From NCBI RefSeq assembly GCF_046348265.1, contig NZ_JAXMEO010000006.1: a stretch of 64,000 bases of DNA; one strand, 5' to 3'. The notes beneath the pieces are model-generated. The model was not told the origin of the DNA and searched no databases. It saw only the letters and a list, made by a program, of their open reading frames with translations. The position numbers and the translations under genes were made by a program. Positions 17,090-26,579 of this stretch are shown here, in pieces. The stretch comes from Pelomonas sp937871895 (GTDB taxonomy: Bacteria; Pseudomonadota; Gammaproteobacteria; Burkholderiales; Burkholderiaceae_C). How positions within the stretch are numbered: position 1 is the stretch's first letter; every line of letters begins with the position of its first letter.

Positions 17090-19246
17090 ATGTCCATGTT
17101 CAACAAGGTCAGCAAGACCTTCCAGTGGGGCAACCACAGCGTCACCTTGGAAACCGGCGAAGTGGCTCGCCAGTCCACCGGTGCGGTCGTCGTCAGCATT
17201 GAAGGCACCGTCGTCTTGGCCACTGTCGTCGCCAAGACCGAGGCCAAGGCCGGTCAAGACTTCTTCCCGCTGACCGTCGACTACCTCGAAAAGACCTACG
17301 CTGCCGGCAAGATCCCCGGCAGCTTCTTCAAGCGCGAGGGCCGCCCCTCCGAGCACGAGACGCTGACCAGCCGCCTGATCGACCGCCCGATCCGCCCGCT
17401 GTTCCCCGAAGGCTTCTTCAATGAAGTCCAGGTCGTCATCCACGTGCTGTCGCTGAACCCGGAAGTCCAGGCCGACATCGCTGCCATGATCGGCACCTCG
17501 GCTGCGCTGGCCATCTCCGGCATCCCGTTCAATGGCCCCATCGGCGCCGCCCGCGTGGGTTACGTTAATGGCGAGTACGTGCTCAACCCGAGCAAGTCCG
17601 AACTGGTCAACAGCCAGATGGACCTGGTGGTGGCCGGTACGCAATCCGCCGTGCTGATGGTTGAGTCCGAAGCCGTCGGCCTGTCTGAAGAAGTCATGCT
17701 GGGCGCCGTGGTCTACGGCCACGAGCAGGGCAATGTCGCCATCGCTGCGATCAATGAGCTGGTCAAGGAAGCTGGCAAGCCGACCTGGAGCTGGACCGCA
17801 CCGGCCAAGGACGAAGCCTTCATCGCCAAGGTCACCGCGCTGGCCGAAGGCCCGCTGCGCGAGGCTTATCAAATCCGCTCCAAGCAAGCCCGCACCCAGG
17901 CTTGCCGTGCAGCCACTGCCAGCGTCTTTGCGGCGCTGAGCGCTGAAGGCGTTGCCTTCGACAAGGTCGAGGTTGAAGGCCTGCTGTTCGAGATCGAGGC
18001 CCGCATCGTGCGCAGCCAGATCCTGGCTGGTGAGCCGCGTATCGACGGCCGCGACACCCGCACCGTCCGCCCCATCGAGATCCGCAACAGCGTGCTGCCG
18101 CGCACCCACGGTTCGGCCCTGTTCACCCGCGGCGAAACCCAGGCCCTCGTCATCGCAACGCTCGGTACCGACCGTGACGCCCAGCGCATCGACGCCCTGG
18201 ACGGCGAGTTCGAAGACCGCTTCATGATGCACTACAACATGCCCCCCTTCGCCACCGGCGAGACGGGCCGCGTGGGCAGCCCGAAGCGCCGCGAAATCGG
18301 CCACGGCCGCCTGGCCAAACGCTCGCTCGTTGCCGTGTTGCCGAGCAAGGAAGACTTCCCCTACTCTCTGCGCGTGGTTTCCGAGATCACCGAGTCGAAC
18401 GGCTCCTCCTCCATGGCTTCCGTCTGCGGCGGCTGCCTGGCGCTGATGGACGCTGGCGTGCCCTTGAAGGCGCACGTGGCTGGTATCGCCATGGGCCTGA
18501 TCAAGGACGGCAATCGCTTCGCGGTGCTGACCGACATCCTGGGTGACGAAGATCACCTCGGCGACATGGACTTCAAGGTGGCGGGCACCGCCACCGGCGT
18601 GACCGCCCTGCAGATGGACATCAAGATCCAGGGCATCACCAAGGAAATCATGCAGGTCGCCCTGGCACAGGCCAAGGAAGCGCGTCTGCACATCCTGGGC
18701 AAGATGGTCGAAGCCATGGGCAGCGCCAACACCGAGGTGTCGCAGTTTGCGCCGCGTCTGTACACCATGAAGATCAACCCCGAGAAGATCCGTGACGTGA
18801 TCGGCAAGGGTGGCGCCACCATCCGCGCGCTGACCGAAGAAACCGGCACCACCATCGACATCGGTGAAGACGGCACCATCACCATCGCCTCGACCGACGC
18901 CGAGAAGGCGGAGCACGCCAAGAAGCGCATCGCCGAAATCACCGCCGAAGTCGAAGTTGGCAAGATCTACGAAGGCCCGATCGTCAAGATCCTGGACTTC
19001 GGCGCTCTGGTCAACCTGCTGCCTGGCAAGGACGGCCTGCTGCACATCAGCCAGATCGCGCACCAGCGTGTCGAGAAGGTCACCGACTTCCTGCAGGAAG
19101 GTCAAGTCGTCAAGGTCAAGGTGCTTGAGACCGACGAAAAGGGCCGCGTCAAGCTGTCCATGAAGGCCTTGATCGACCGTGAGCCGCGCGAAGCTGCGCC
19201 GGCGCCTGCCGAGCCCGCCGCCGCTGCAGAGTCGGCTGCCGAGTGA
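17090..19246 (+). CDS. pnp: polynucleotide phosphorylase
   Basis: PNPase degrades RNA 3' to 5' with phosphate and is a core degradosome exonuclease. The 718-residue product has two RNase PH-like domains, the second containing FTRGETQALV and the DFPYSLRVVSEI segment, then a KH domain (from about residue 564, IRDVIGKGGATIR) and an S1 domain (about 624-692, GALVNLLPGKDGLLHISQI). The start follows AGGAGAG. It ends in a short Ala/Pro-rich tail. Confidence 0.98.
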   Translation: MSMFNKVSKTFQWGNHSVTLETGEVARQSTGAVVVSIEGTVVLATVVAKTEAKAGQDFFPLTVDYLEKTYAAGKIPGSFFKREGRPSEHETLTSRLIDRPIRPLFPEGFFNEVQVVIHVLSLNPEVQADIAAMIGTSAALAISGIPFNGPIGAARVGYVNGEYVLNPSKSELVNSQMDLVVAGTQSAVLMVESEAVGLSEEVMLGAVVYGHEQGNVAIAAINELVKEAGKPTWSWTAPAKDEAFIAKVTALAEGPLREAYQIRSKQARTQACRAATASVFAALSAEGVAFDKVEVEGLLFEIEARIVRSQILAGEPRIDGRDTRTVRPIEIRNSVLPRTHGSALFTRGETQALVIATLGTDRDAQRIDALDGEFEDRFMMHYNMPPFATGETGRVGSPKRREIGHGRLAKRSLVAVLPSKEDFPYSLRVVSEITESNGSSSMASVCGGCLALMDAGVPLKAHVAGIAMGLIKDGNRFAVLTDILGDEDHLGDMDFKVAGTATGVTALQMDIKIQGITKEIMQVALAQAKEARLHILGKMVEAMGSANTEVSQFAPRLYTMKINPEKIRDVIGKGGATIRALTEETGTTIDIGEDGTITIASTDAEKAEHAKKRIAEITAEVEVGKIYEGPIVKILDFGALVNLLPGKDGLLHISQIAHQRVEKVTDFLQEGQVVKVKVLETDEKGRVKLSMKALIDREPREAAPAPAEPAAAAESAAE

Positions 19247-19268
19247 TCCAAGGCCCCGCCTGCCCGGC

Positions 19269-20255
19269 ATGAAAGCCATCGCCATCACGCGCCCAGGCGC
19301 GCCCGAGGTCCTGCAGACGGTGGAGCGCGAGCGCCCCGTCGCGGGCGCGGGTGAGTGCTTGATTCGCGTGCGGGCGGCAGGCATCAATCGTCCGGATGTG
19401 CTGCAACGCAAGGGCGTCTATCCGCCGCCCCCGGGCGCCAGTGAATTGCCCGGTCTTGAGGTGGCGGGCGAAATCGTCGATGGTGATTCAGCGGCTTTGT
19501 CGGCCGCTGGGTTCAAGCTGGGCGATGCCGTTTGCGCGCTGGTGGCGGGCGGTGGCTATGCCGAGTACTGCGTGGCCCACTCAGGGGCTTGCCTGCCGTT
19601 GCCGGCCGGATGGTCATTGCCCGAAGCGGCCAGCCTGCCCGAGACCTGCTTCACCGTGTGGGCGAACGTCTTTGAACGGGCCCGCCTGCAACCCGGTGAG
19701 ACGCTGCTGGTGCATGGCGGAGCCAGTGGCATCGGCGTGACGGCCATCCAGCTCGCCAAGGCCCATGGCGCCAGCGTGCTGGTGACCGTGGGCAGCGATG
19801 CCAAGGCGGCCGCCTGCCGCACGCTGGGCGCGGACCATGTCATCAACCATCGCGAGCAGGACTTTGTGGCGCAAGCCAAGGCTGCTACCGATGGCCGCGG
19901 TGTGGACGTGATCCTCGACATGGTCGCTGGCGAGTACGTCGCGCGCGACATCCAAGCCTTGGCCGACGATGGCCGCATCGCCATCATCGCTGTGCAAGGC
20001 GGGACCGATGCGCGCTTCGACGCCGGCCAGCTATTGCGACGTCGACTCAGCATCACTGGGTCGACCCTCAGGCCTCGCTCGGCGGCGTTCAAGGCGGGCA
20101 TCGCCCGAGCTTTGCGCCAGCAAGCGTGGCCTTGGCTGGAGAAGGGGCTGGTTCGCCCCGTCATCCATGCCGTTTTCAAGGCTGAAGACGCTGCGCAGGC
20201 TCATGCAGTGATGGAGTCCAACCAGCACATCGGCAAGATCGTGCTTACCTGGTAA
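19269..20255 (+). CDS. NAD(P)H-quinone oxidoreductase, PIG3-like
   Basis: This zinc-free medium-chain dehydrogenase reduces quinones with NADPH. The 328-residue product starts MKAIAITRPGAPEVLQ, has the NAD(P)-binding motif HGGASGIGVTAIQLAK at about residues 145-160, and TDGRGVDVILDMV, typical of the TP53-inducible PIG3 (TIGR02824) group. It follows pnp by 22 bases and precedes tpiA by 10, so it may be co-transcribed with both. Its true substrate is unknown. Confidence 0.88.
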   Translation: MKAIAITRPGAPEVLQTVERERPVAGAGECLIRVRAAGINRPDVLQRKGVYPPPPGASELPGLEVAGEIVDGDSAALSAAGFKLGDAVCALVAGGGYAEYCVAHSGACLPLPAGWSLPEAASLPETCFTVWANVFERARLQPGETLLVHGGASGIGVTAIQLAKAHGASVLVTVGSDAKAAACRTLGADHVINHREQDFVAQAKAATDGRGVDVILDMVAGEYVARDIQALADDGRIAIIAVQGGTDARFDAGQLLRRRLSITGSTLRPRSAAFKAGIARALRQQAWPWLEKGLVRPVIHAVFKAEDAAQAHAVMESNQHIGKIVLTW

Positions 20256-20265
20256 CGGAGACAAG

Positions 20266-21009
20266 ATGAGAAAGAAACTGGTCGTCGGCAATTGGAAGAT
20301 GCATGGCAATCGCGCCTCGAACGCTCAACTTCTGAGCGGCCTCAAGGACGCGGGGCCGTGGACGGCCGACGTGGCTGTTTGCGCGCCTTTCGTCTACATC
20401 GCTGACACGGCGCTCGCGCTGGCTGGCACTGCCATCGGCTACGGCGCCCAAGACTGCTCGGCTCAAGAGCAGGGCGCCTACACCGGTGAGGTGTCGACGC
20501 TGATGCTGGCCGACATCGGCTGCCGCTACGTGATCGTGGGGCACTCTGAGCGCCGCGCGTATCACGCCGAGTCAGACCAACTGGTGGCCGACAAGGCCAA
20601 GGTGGCCCTCGCCCATGGCGTGACGCCCATCGTCTGCGTGGGTGAGACCCGCGCCGAGCGCGAAGCCGGCCAAACCGAAGCCGTCGTCAAGCGCCAGCTT
20701 GCCGCAGTCATCCACACGCTCGGCCATTGCTGCGGTGAGATGGTCGTTGCCTATGAGCCCGTCTGGGCCATCGGCACGGGCTTGACCGCCACGCCGGCCG
20801 AGGCCCAGGCTGTGCACGCCGTGCTGCGCGCGCAGTTGCGTGCCGCGACCGAGCGCGCCGATGGCATGCGCATCCTGTATGGCGGCAGCGTCAAGCCTGA
20901 CAACGCCACCGAACTCTTTGGCCAAGCCGACATCGACGGCGGACTGATCGGTGGGGCGGCGCTCAAGGCAGCCGACTTCGCTGCCATCTGCCGCGCGGCC
21001 AGCGCCTGA
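20266..21009 (+). CDS. tpiA: triosephosphate isomerase
   Basis: TpiA interconverts dihydroxyacetone phosphate and glyceraldehyde 3-phosphate. The 247-residue TIM barrel has K11 (GNWKMHG), catalytic H93 (VGHSERR) and E164 (AYEPVWAIGTG), and phosphate-binding GGSVKPDN near the end. The ATG follows GGAGACAAG. It is followed by secG, the usual order in betaproteobacteria. Confidence 0.97.
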   Translation: MRKKLVVGNWKMHGNRASNAQLLSGLKDAGPWTADVAVCAPFVYIADTALALAGTAIGYGAQDCSAQEQGAYTGEVSTLMLADIGCRYVIVGHSERRAYHAESDQLVADKAKVALAHGVTPIVCVGETRAEREAGQTEAVVKRQLAAVIHTLGHCCGEMVVAYEPVWAIGTGLTATPAEAQAVHAVLRAQLRAATERADGMRILYGGSVKPDNATELFGQADIDGGLIGGAALKAADFAAICRAASA

Positions 21010-21034
21010 TTACCCTTCGTTTGGAGCAACTGGA

Positions 21035-21415
21035 ATGCAGTTCTTTTCTAACTTGGTCTTGATTGTTCAGTTGCTGTCGGCGCTGGCGATCATTGGCCTC
21101 GTGCTGGTGCAGCATGGCAAGGGCGCCGACATGGGCGCGTCTTTCGGCAGTGGCGCGTCGGGCAGCCTGTTCGGGGCCACAGGCAGTGCCAACTTCCTGT
21201 CGCGCAGCACGGCGGTGGCAGCAACGCTGTTCTTCGGGTGCACGCTGGCGCTGGCCTTCCTTGCCAATGGGCGGGGCGGCGCTGCAAGCTCCGTGGATCG
21301 CTCGCTCGATCGCGCTCCTGCGGCCGTCACGGCGCCTGCCCCTGCTGCGTCTGGCGCTGCGGCCATTCCCGGTGCCTTGCAGGCCCCTGCGCAAGGCGCA
21401 TCGGCTGCCCAGTGA
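21035..21415 (+). CDS. secG: preprotein translocase subunit SecG
   Basis: SecG is the small membrane subunit of the SecYEG channel. The 126-residue product has two membrane helices (about residues 4-24 and 56-76), the conserved QHGKGADMGASFGSGASGSLFG loop region between them, and an Ala/Pro-rich C-terminal tail of about 45 residues. The ATG follows TTTGGAGC. A hairpin terminator follows before tRNA-Leu. Confidence 0.94.
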   Translation: MQFFSNLVLIVQLLSALAIIGLVLVQHGKGADMGASFGSGASGSLFGATGSANFLSRSTAVAATLFFGCTLALAFLANGRGGAASSVDRSLDRAPAAVTAPAPAASGAAAIPGALQAPAQGASAAQ

Positions 21416-21424
21416 GCACTGCAC

Positions 21425-21460
21425 AAAAGTGGCGGGAGGCCTGAGGCAGCCCCCACTTTT
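21425..21460 (+). terminator. hairpin terminator after secG
   Basis: AAAAGTGG (21425-21432) pairs with CCACTTTT (21453-21460), with further G/C pairing possible inside the loop. The A and T ends allow function on either strand. It is 9 bases after the secG stop; a TATAGAAT -10-like element follows at once (21464-21471), which may serve the tRNA. Confidence 0.7.
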
Positions 21461-21565
21461 CGGTATAGAATTTGAGGCTGTTCTGACCAGCATTACCAAT
21501 GCTAGTTAGGGCAGTGGAAATGCTTGTTGCCGCACTCGTTATGTGGCGCCAGGCAGCTCCGCCAA

Positions 21566-21650
21566 GCCGTCGTGGTGAAATTGGTAGACACGCTATCTTG
21601 AGGGGGTAGTGGCGAAAGCTGTGCGAGTTCGAGTCTCGCCGACGGCACCA
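21566..21650 (+). tRNA. tRNA-Leu (GAG)
   Basis: The 85-base segment folds as a class II tRNA: acceptor GCCGTCG/CGACGGC, D-arm with AAATTGGTAGACACGC, anticodon stem CTATC/GGTAG around TTGAGGG giving anticodon GAG, a long variable arm, T-arm with GTTCGAGTC, and an encoded CCA end. The G-A-G anticodon reads CUC and CUU leucine codons. Its place between secG and nuoA is usual in betaproteobacteria. Confidence 0.96.
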
Positions 21651-21860
21651 GACATCGGCTAGGATGCTTGAGCACTTGCTTCGGTATCCTGTCCAAGCCC
21701 TCCGTAGTCAACGCTCCATGAGTCTTGACTATTGGAGAGCGAAGCGGGCGCACTGCTTGCGAAGGTAGTTTTCGCTGGTGGCGCGCCTTTTTCGTGGGTG
21801 AGAGCGGGTGCGGTGGCTTTCCTCGAGTCGCGCCTCTCTCAGAGCATTGAATAGCGCACG

Positions 21861-22220
21861 ATGAATCTCGAACAATACCTGCCCGTCATCCTTTTCATCT
21901 TGGTGGGCGCGGTTGTCGGGATTGCTCCCCAGGTCCTGGGCGCGCTGCTTGGGCCACACCGGCCGGATCAAGCCAAGAACTCCCCCTACGAATGCGGCTT
22001 TGAAGCCTTCGAGGACGCGCGCATGAAGTTTGACGTGCGCTACTACCTCGTCGCCATCCTTTTCATTCTTTTCGATCTGGAGATCGCGTTTCTGTTTCCC
22101 TGGGCGGTGGCGCTCAAGGAAATCGGGGCGTCAGGTTTCTGGGCCATGATGATCTTCCTCGGCATTCTGGTTGTGGGCTTTGCCTACGAGTGGAAAAAGG
22201 GCGCCCTGGATTGGGAATGA
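21861..22220 (+). CDS. nuoA: NADH-quinone oxidoreductase subunit A
   Basis: NuoA is a small membrane subunit of complex I at the join of the membrane and peripheral arms. The 119-residue product has three membrane helices and the conserved YECGFEAFEDARMKFDVRYY loop. It opens the complete fourteen-gene nuo operon (21861-36571). The 210 bases before it (21651-21860) hold no gene and no promoter I can place with confidence; transcription may come in part through tRNA-Leu. Confidence 0.96.
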   Translation: MNLEQYLPVILFILVGAVVGIAPQVLGALLGPHRPDQAKNSPYECGFEAFEDARMKFDVRYYLVAILFILFDLEIAFLFPWAVALKEIGASGFWAMMIFLGILVVGFAYEWKKGALDWE

Positions 22221-22228
22221 CAGTGCGT

Positions 22229-22272
22229 CCGCCGAAAGAGCACAGCCGCTTCAGTTGCTGTGCCTGCGGCGG
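22229..22272 (+). promoter_or_regulatory. nested stem-loop between nuoA and nuoB
   Basis: CCGCCG/CGGCGG (22229-22234, 22267-22272) encloses GCACAG/CTGTGC (22240-22245, 22258-22263). There is no T run, so it looks like an mRNA processing or stability element rather than a terminator. The rest of the 107-base gap is plain leader sequence. Confidence 0.5.
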
Positions 22273-22327
22273 CCAGGTGAGGTGAATCGCCGCTTCCCGC
22301 TGCGGTTCCCGTTAAAGGTGCATTCAT

Positions 22328-22804
22328 ATGGGAATTGAAGGCGTCCTCAAAGAGGGCTTCGTCACCACCTCGGTGGACAAGCTGATCAACTGGTCCAAGA
22401 CCGGTTCGCTCTGGCCGATGACCTTTGGCTTGGCCTGTTGTGCGGTGGAGATGATGCATGCCGGTGCGGCGCGCTATGACATCGACCGCTTTGGCATGCT
22501 GTTCCGGCCGAGTCCGCGGCAGTCCGACCTGATGATCGTGGCCGGCACGCTGTGCAACAAGATGGCGCCGGCCTTGCGCAAGGTCTATGACCAGATGGCC
22601 GAGCCGCGTTGGGTGCTCTCGATGGGCTCTTGTGCCAACGGCGGTGGCTACTACCACTACAGCTATTCCGTGGTGCGCGGCTGTGATCGCATCGTGCCTG
22701 TGGACGTGTACGTGCCCGGCTGCCCGCCCACGGCGGAGGCGCTGCTCTACGGCATCCTGCAGTTGCAGGCCAAGATTCGTCGCGAGAACACCATCGCGCG
22801 TTGA
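22328..22804 (+). CDS. nuoB: NADH-quinone oxidoreductase subunit B
   Basis: NuoB holds cluster N2, the last Fe-S centre before quinone. The 158-residue product carries the ligands C37 and C38 (the tandem CC of LACCAVEMM), C102 (GSCANGGG) and C132 (PGCPPT). The start follows AAAGGTG. It lies on the peripheral arm next to NuoD. Confidence 0.97.
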   Translation: MGIEGVLKEGFVTTSVDKLINWSKTGSLWPMTFGLACCAVEMMHAGAARYDIDRFGMLFRPSPRQSDLMIVAGTLCNKMAPALRKVYDQMAEPRWVLSMGSCANGGGYYHYSYSVVRGCDRIVPVDVYVPGCPPTAEALLYGILQLQAKIRRENTIAR

Positions 22805-22821
22805 GCAAGGTTCCAGACAGC

Positions 22822-23415
22822 ATGAGTGCACACCTCGATACCCTGGCCCAGCTGTTGGCTGAGCGATTTGGCGAGCGCGTGAGCGTGCGCTCGGCGCTCG
22901 GCGAATTGACCCTCACGGTGCCTGCGGCCGATTACCTCGCCGTTGCGACGACGCTGCGTGACGACGCCGACCTGGCGTTCGAGCAGTTGATCGACCTCTG
23001 CGGCGTGGACTATGAGGGCTACAAAGATGGCGCCTATGAAGGCCCGCGTTTTGCGGCCGTCAGCCATTTGATGTCCGTCAGCAAGAACTGGCGCCTGCGT
23101 CTCAAGACCTTTGCCACCGACGACGACTTCCCCTGCGTCGCTTCGGTGAATGGCGTCTGGAGCTCGGCCAATTGGTTCGAGCGCGAAGCCTTCGACATGT
23201 ACGGCATCATTTTCGAAGGCCACGAGGACCTGCGCCGCATCCTGACCGACTACGGCTTCATCGGCCACCCGATGCGCAAGGACTTTCCGGTCTCAGGGCA
23301 CGTCGAGATGCGCTATGACCCCGAGCAACGCCGCGTGGTCTATCAGCCGGTCACCATCGAACCCCGCGAGATCACGCCGCGCGTGATCCGCGAAGACAAC
23401 TACGGCGGGCTCTGA
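22822..23415 (+). CDS. nuoC: NADH-quinone oxidoreductase subunit C
   Basis: NuoC is a structural subunit of the peripheral arm. The 197-residue product has the 30-kDa subunit signature WFEREAFDMYGIIFEGHEDL and the C-terminal GHPMRKDFPVSG motif. The ATG at 22822 is chosen; a TTG at 22801 overlapping the nuoB stop is in frame but adds only seven residues. It is separate from nuoD, not fused as in E. coli. Confidence 0.95.
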   Translation: MSAHLDTLAQLLAERFGERVSVRSALGELTLTVPAADYLAVATTLRDDADLAFEQLIDLCGVDYEGYKDGAYEGPRFAAVSHLMSVSKNWRLRLKTFATDDDFPCVASVNGVWSSANWFEREAFDMYGIIFEGHEDLRRILTDYGFIGHPMRKDFPVSGHVEMRYDPEQRRVVYQPVTIEPREITPRVIREDNYGGL

Positions 23416-23426
23416 CTCCGATCGCC

Positions 23427-24680
23427 ATGGCAGAGATCAAGAACTACACGCTGAACTTCGGACCTCAGCACCCGGCGGCCCACGGCGTGCTGCGACTGGT
23501 GCTGGAGCTGGATGGTGAGGTTATCCAGCGCGCCGATCCGCACATCGGCCTGCTGCACCGCGGCACCGAGAAACTGGCCGAGCAAAAGACCTTCATCCAG
23601 TCGCTGCCCTACATGGACCGTCTCGACTACGTGTCGATGATGGCCAACGAGCACGCCTACTGCCTGGCCATCGAGAAGATGCTGGGTATCGAGGTGCCGC
23701 TGCGGGCGCAGTACATCCGGGTGATGTTTGCCGAGCTGACGCGCATCCTCAACCACCTGCTCTGGCTGGGCTGCCACGGCCTGGATTGCGGTGCGATGAA
23801 TATCCTCATCTACTGCTTCCGCGAGCGTGAGGACATCTTTGACATGTACGAGGCGGTGTCGGGTGCGCGCATGCACGCGGCCTACTTCCGTCCGGGCGGG
23901 GTCTATCGTGACCTGCCGGACAGCATGCCTCAGTACCAGGTCAGCAAGATCAAGAACGCGAAGACCATTGCGCAGCTGAACGAAAACCGTCAAGGCTCGC
24001 TGCTGGACTTCATTGACGACTTCTGCGCGCGCTTCCCCAAGAACGTCGACGACTATGAAACCCTGCTGACCGACAACCGGATCTGGAAGCAGCGGACCGT
24101 GGGCATCGGCGTGGTGTCTCCCGAGCGAGCGCTGAACCTGGGCTTCACGGGCGCCATGCTGCGGGGCTCGGGCATCGCCTGGGACCTGCGCAAGACGCAG
24201 CCCTATGACGTCTATGACCGCATGGACTTCGACATCCCGGTCGGCACCAATGGCGACACCTATGACCGCTATGTGGTGCGCGTCGAGGAAATGCGCCAGG
24301 CCAATCGCATCGTCAAGCAATGCGTGGATTGGTTGCGCGCCAACCCTGGCCCTGTCATCACCGACAACCACAAGGTGGCACCGCCTTCGCGCGTGGACAT
24401 GAAGTCCAGCATGGAAGAGCTGATCCACCACTTCAAGCTCTTCACCGAAGGCTTCCGCGTCCCCGAGGGCGAGGCCTACGCCGCTGTGGAGCATCCCAAG
24501 GGCGAGTTCGGCATCTACATCGTCAGCGACGGTGCCAACAAGCCTTACCGACTCAAGATCCGCGCGCCGGGCTTTGCCCATCTGGCTGCGCTCGACGAAA
24601 TGGGCCGCGGTCACATGATCGCGGACGCTGTCGCCATCATCGGCACGATGGACATCGTGTTCGGCGAAATCGATCGTTGA
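23427..24680 (+). CDS. nuoD: NADH-quinone oxidoreductase subunit D
   Basis: NuoD (49-kDa subunit) forms the quinone-binding site with NuoB. The 417-residue product has the conserved N-terminal FGPQHPAAHGVLRLVLEL, with the histidine of the HPAAHG loop near the quinone headgroup, and RTVGIGVVSPERALNLGFTG. It lies 11 bases after nuoC. Confidence 0.97.
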   Translation: MAEIKNYTLNFGPQHPAAHGVLRLVLELDGEVIQRADPHIGLLHRGTEKLAEQKTFIQSLPYMDRLDYVSMMANEHAYCLAIEKMLGIEVPLRAQYIRVMFAELTRILNHLLWLGCHGLDCGAMNILIYCFREREDIFDMYEAVSGARMHAAYFRPGGVYRDLPDSMPQYQVSKIKNAKTIAQLNENRQGSLLDFIDDFCARFPKNVDDYETLLTDNRIWKQRTVGIGVVSPERALNLGFTGAMLRGSGIAWDLRKTQPYDVYDRMDFDIPVGTNGDTYDRYVVRVEEMRQANRIVKQCVDWLRANPGPVITDNHKVAPPSRVDMKSSMEELIHHFKLFTEGFRVPEGEAYAAVEHPKGEFGIYIVSDGANKPYRLKIRAPGFAHLAALDEMGRGHMIADAVAIIGTMDIVFGEIDR

Positions 24681-24687
24681 CCTCACG

Positions 24688-25209
24688 ATGACCACGACCC
24701 CCACCCCCTACGTGCTGAGCGACGCCACGCGTGCGCGCTTCGACCGCGAGGTCGCCAAGTACCCGTCCGAGCAACGCCAGTCGGCCGTCATGGCCTGCCT
24801 GGCCATCGTGCAGCAGGAGCTGGGCCATGTGCCCCGCGAGAGTGAAGACGCGATTGCGGCCTACCTCGGCATGCCCGCCATTGCGGTGTACGAGGTCACG
24901 ACCTTCTACAACATGTACAACCAGCGCCCCGTCGGGCGCTACAAGCTGAACGTCTGCGCCAACCTGCCTTGCCAACTGCGCGATGGACAGAAGGCGCTTG
25001 ACCACCTGTGCAGCAAGCTCGGCATCGAGCAAGGCGGCACGACGGCGGACGGGCTCTTCACTGTGCAGAAGAGCGAGTGCCTGGGCGCTTGCGCCGACTC
25101 GCCGGTGATGCTGGTCAATGACCGCCAGATGTGCAGCTTCATGAGCAATGATCGCCTCGATGCGTTGCTCGACACCTTGCGCGCCGACGCGGCGAGCCAG
25201 AAGGCCTGA
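24688..25209 (+). CDS. nuoE: NADH-quinone oxidoreductase subunit E
   Basis: NuoE holds the [2Fe-2S] cluster N1a. The 173-residue thioredoxin-like product carries ligands C90, C95, C131 and C135 (VCANLPC and SECLGACADSP). It is part of the NADH-input module with NuoF and NuoG and starts 7 bases after nuoD. Confidence 0.96.
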   Translation: MTTTPTPYVLSDATRARFDREVAKYPSEQRQSAVMACLAIVQQELGHVPRESEDAIAAYLGMPAIAVYEVTTFYNMYNQRPVGRYKLNVCANLPCQLRDGQKALDHLCSKLGIEQGGTTADGLFTVQKSECLGACADSPVMLVNDRQMCSFMSNDRLDALLDTLRADAASQKA

Positions 25210-25214
25210 ACACC

Positions 25215-26558
25215 ATGACGCTGGACCTCACCAAGTTTCAGGCGACAGGGGCGGAGACCTGCTTCCATGGCCGCCACATCTCGCCGCAGATCTACGCCGA
25301 CCTGAACGGCAAGAACTGGTCGATCAAGGACTACGAAGCACGTGGCGGCTATGCCGCACTGCGCAAGATCCTCGGCAAGGACGGCGGCGAGCCGATGACG
25401 CCCGATCAGGTCATCGCTGAAGTCAAGACTTCGGCGCTGCGTGGCCGTGGCGGCGCGGGCTTCCCGACCGGCCTGAAGTGGAGCTTCATGCCCCGCCAGT
25501 TCCCGGGCCAGAAGTACCTGGTCTGCAACTCCGACGAGGGCGAGCCGGGTACGTGCAAGGACCGCGAAATCCTGATGCACAACCCGCACATCGTGATCGA
25601 AGGCATGGCCATTGCCGCCTTCGCGATGGGCATCAAGGTCGGCTACAACTACATCCACGGCGAGATCTTCGAGGTCTACGAGCGCTTCGAAGCCGCGCTG
25701 GAAGAAGCGCGTGCGGCGGGTTACCTCGGTGACAACATCATGGGGTCGGACTACAGCTTCCAGCTGCATGCCCACCATGGTTTTGGCGCTTACATCTGCG
25801 GCGAAGAGACGGCGCTGCTGGAGTCGCTCGAAGGCAAGAAGGGTCAGCCGCGCTTCAAGCCGCCGTTCCCGGCCAGCTTTGGTTTGTACGGTCGGCCGAC
25901 GACCATCAACAACACCGAGACCTTCGCGGCGGTGCCGTGGATCATCCGCAATGGGGGCCAGGCGTACTTGGAAATCGGCAAGCCCAACAACGGCGGCACC
26001 AAGCTGTTCTCGGTGTCGGGTGATGTAGAGAAGCCAGGCAATTTCGAGATCCCGCTCGGCACGCCGTTCTCGACCCTGTTGGAACTCGCCGGCGGCGTCC
26101 GCAAGGGCCGCAAGCTCAAGGCCGTGATCCCTGGCGGCTCATCGGCCCCCGTGCTGCCGGCCGACGTGATGATGCAGTGCACGATGGACTACGACTCCAT
26201 CGCCAAGGCCGGCTCCATGCTGGGATCGGGTGCCGTCATCGTGATGGACGATTCGCGCTGCATGGCGCAGAGCCTGCTTCGGCTGTCCTACTTCTACGCG
26301 CACGAATCCTGCGGCCAGTGCACGCCCTGCCGCGAAGGCGTGGGCTGGATGCACCGCGTGCTGGAGCGCATCTACGCTGGACAGGGCAGGGCAGAAGACA
26401 TTGACCTGCTGAACTCGGTTGCCGACAACATCCAGGGCCGCACCATCTGCGCCTTGGGTGACGCGGCTGCGATGCCGGTGCGGGCGATGCTGAAGCACTT
26501 CAAGCACGAGTTCGTGCATCTGATCGAACACAAGAAGCCCCTGGTGGCTCCCACTTGA
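25215..26558 (+). CDS. nuoF: NADH-quinone oxidoreductase subunit F
   Basis: NuoF binds NADH and FMN and holds the [4Fe-4S] cluster N3. The 447-residue product has the NADH site GRGGAGFPTGLKWSF, the FMN region CNSDEGEPGTCKDRE and the cluster ligands C366, C369 and C372 (SCGQCTPCREG), with the fourth cysteine in TICALGD near residue 412. Confidence 0.97.
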   Translation: MTLDLTKFQATGAETCFHGRHISPQIYADLNGKNWSIKDYEARGGYAALRKILGKDGGEPMTPDQVIAEVKTSALRGRGGAGFPTGLKWSFMPRQFPGQKYLVCNSDEGEPGTCKDREILMHNPHIVIEGMAIAAFAMGIKVGYNYIHGEIFEVYERFEAALEEARAAGYLGDNIMGSDYSFQLHAHHGFGAYICGEETALLESLEGKKGQPRFKPPFPASFGLYGRPTTINNTETFAAVPWIIRNGGQAYLEIGKPNNGGTKLFSVSGDVEKPGNFEIPLGTPFSTLLELAGGVRKGRKLKAVIPGGSSAPVLPADVMMQCTMDYDSIAKAGSMLGSGAVIVMDDSRCMAQSLLRLSYFYAHESCGQCTPCREGVGWMHRVLERIYAGQGRAEDIDLLNSVADNIQGRTICALGDAAAMPVRAMLKHFKHEFVHLIEHKKPLVAPT

Positions 26559-26579
26559 GCGCCACCGAGGAACGCCACC

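Noticed and set aside
17069..19411. A 780-codon open frame antisense to pnp
   Set aside because: It is a composition artefact opposite a highly conserved gene.
22801..22821. TTG start for nuoC overlapping the nuoB stop
   Set aside because: The overlap is attractive but the ATG at 22822 gives a normal NuoC N-terminus and TTG starts are rare.
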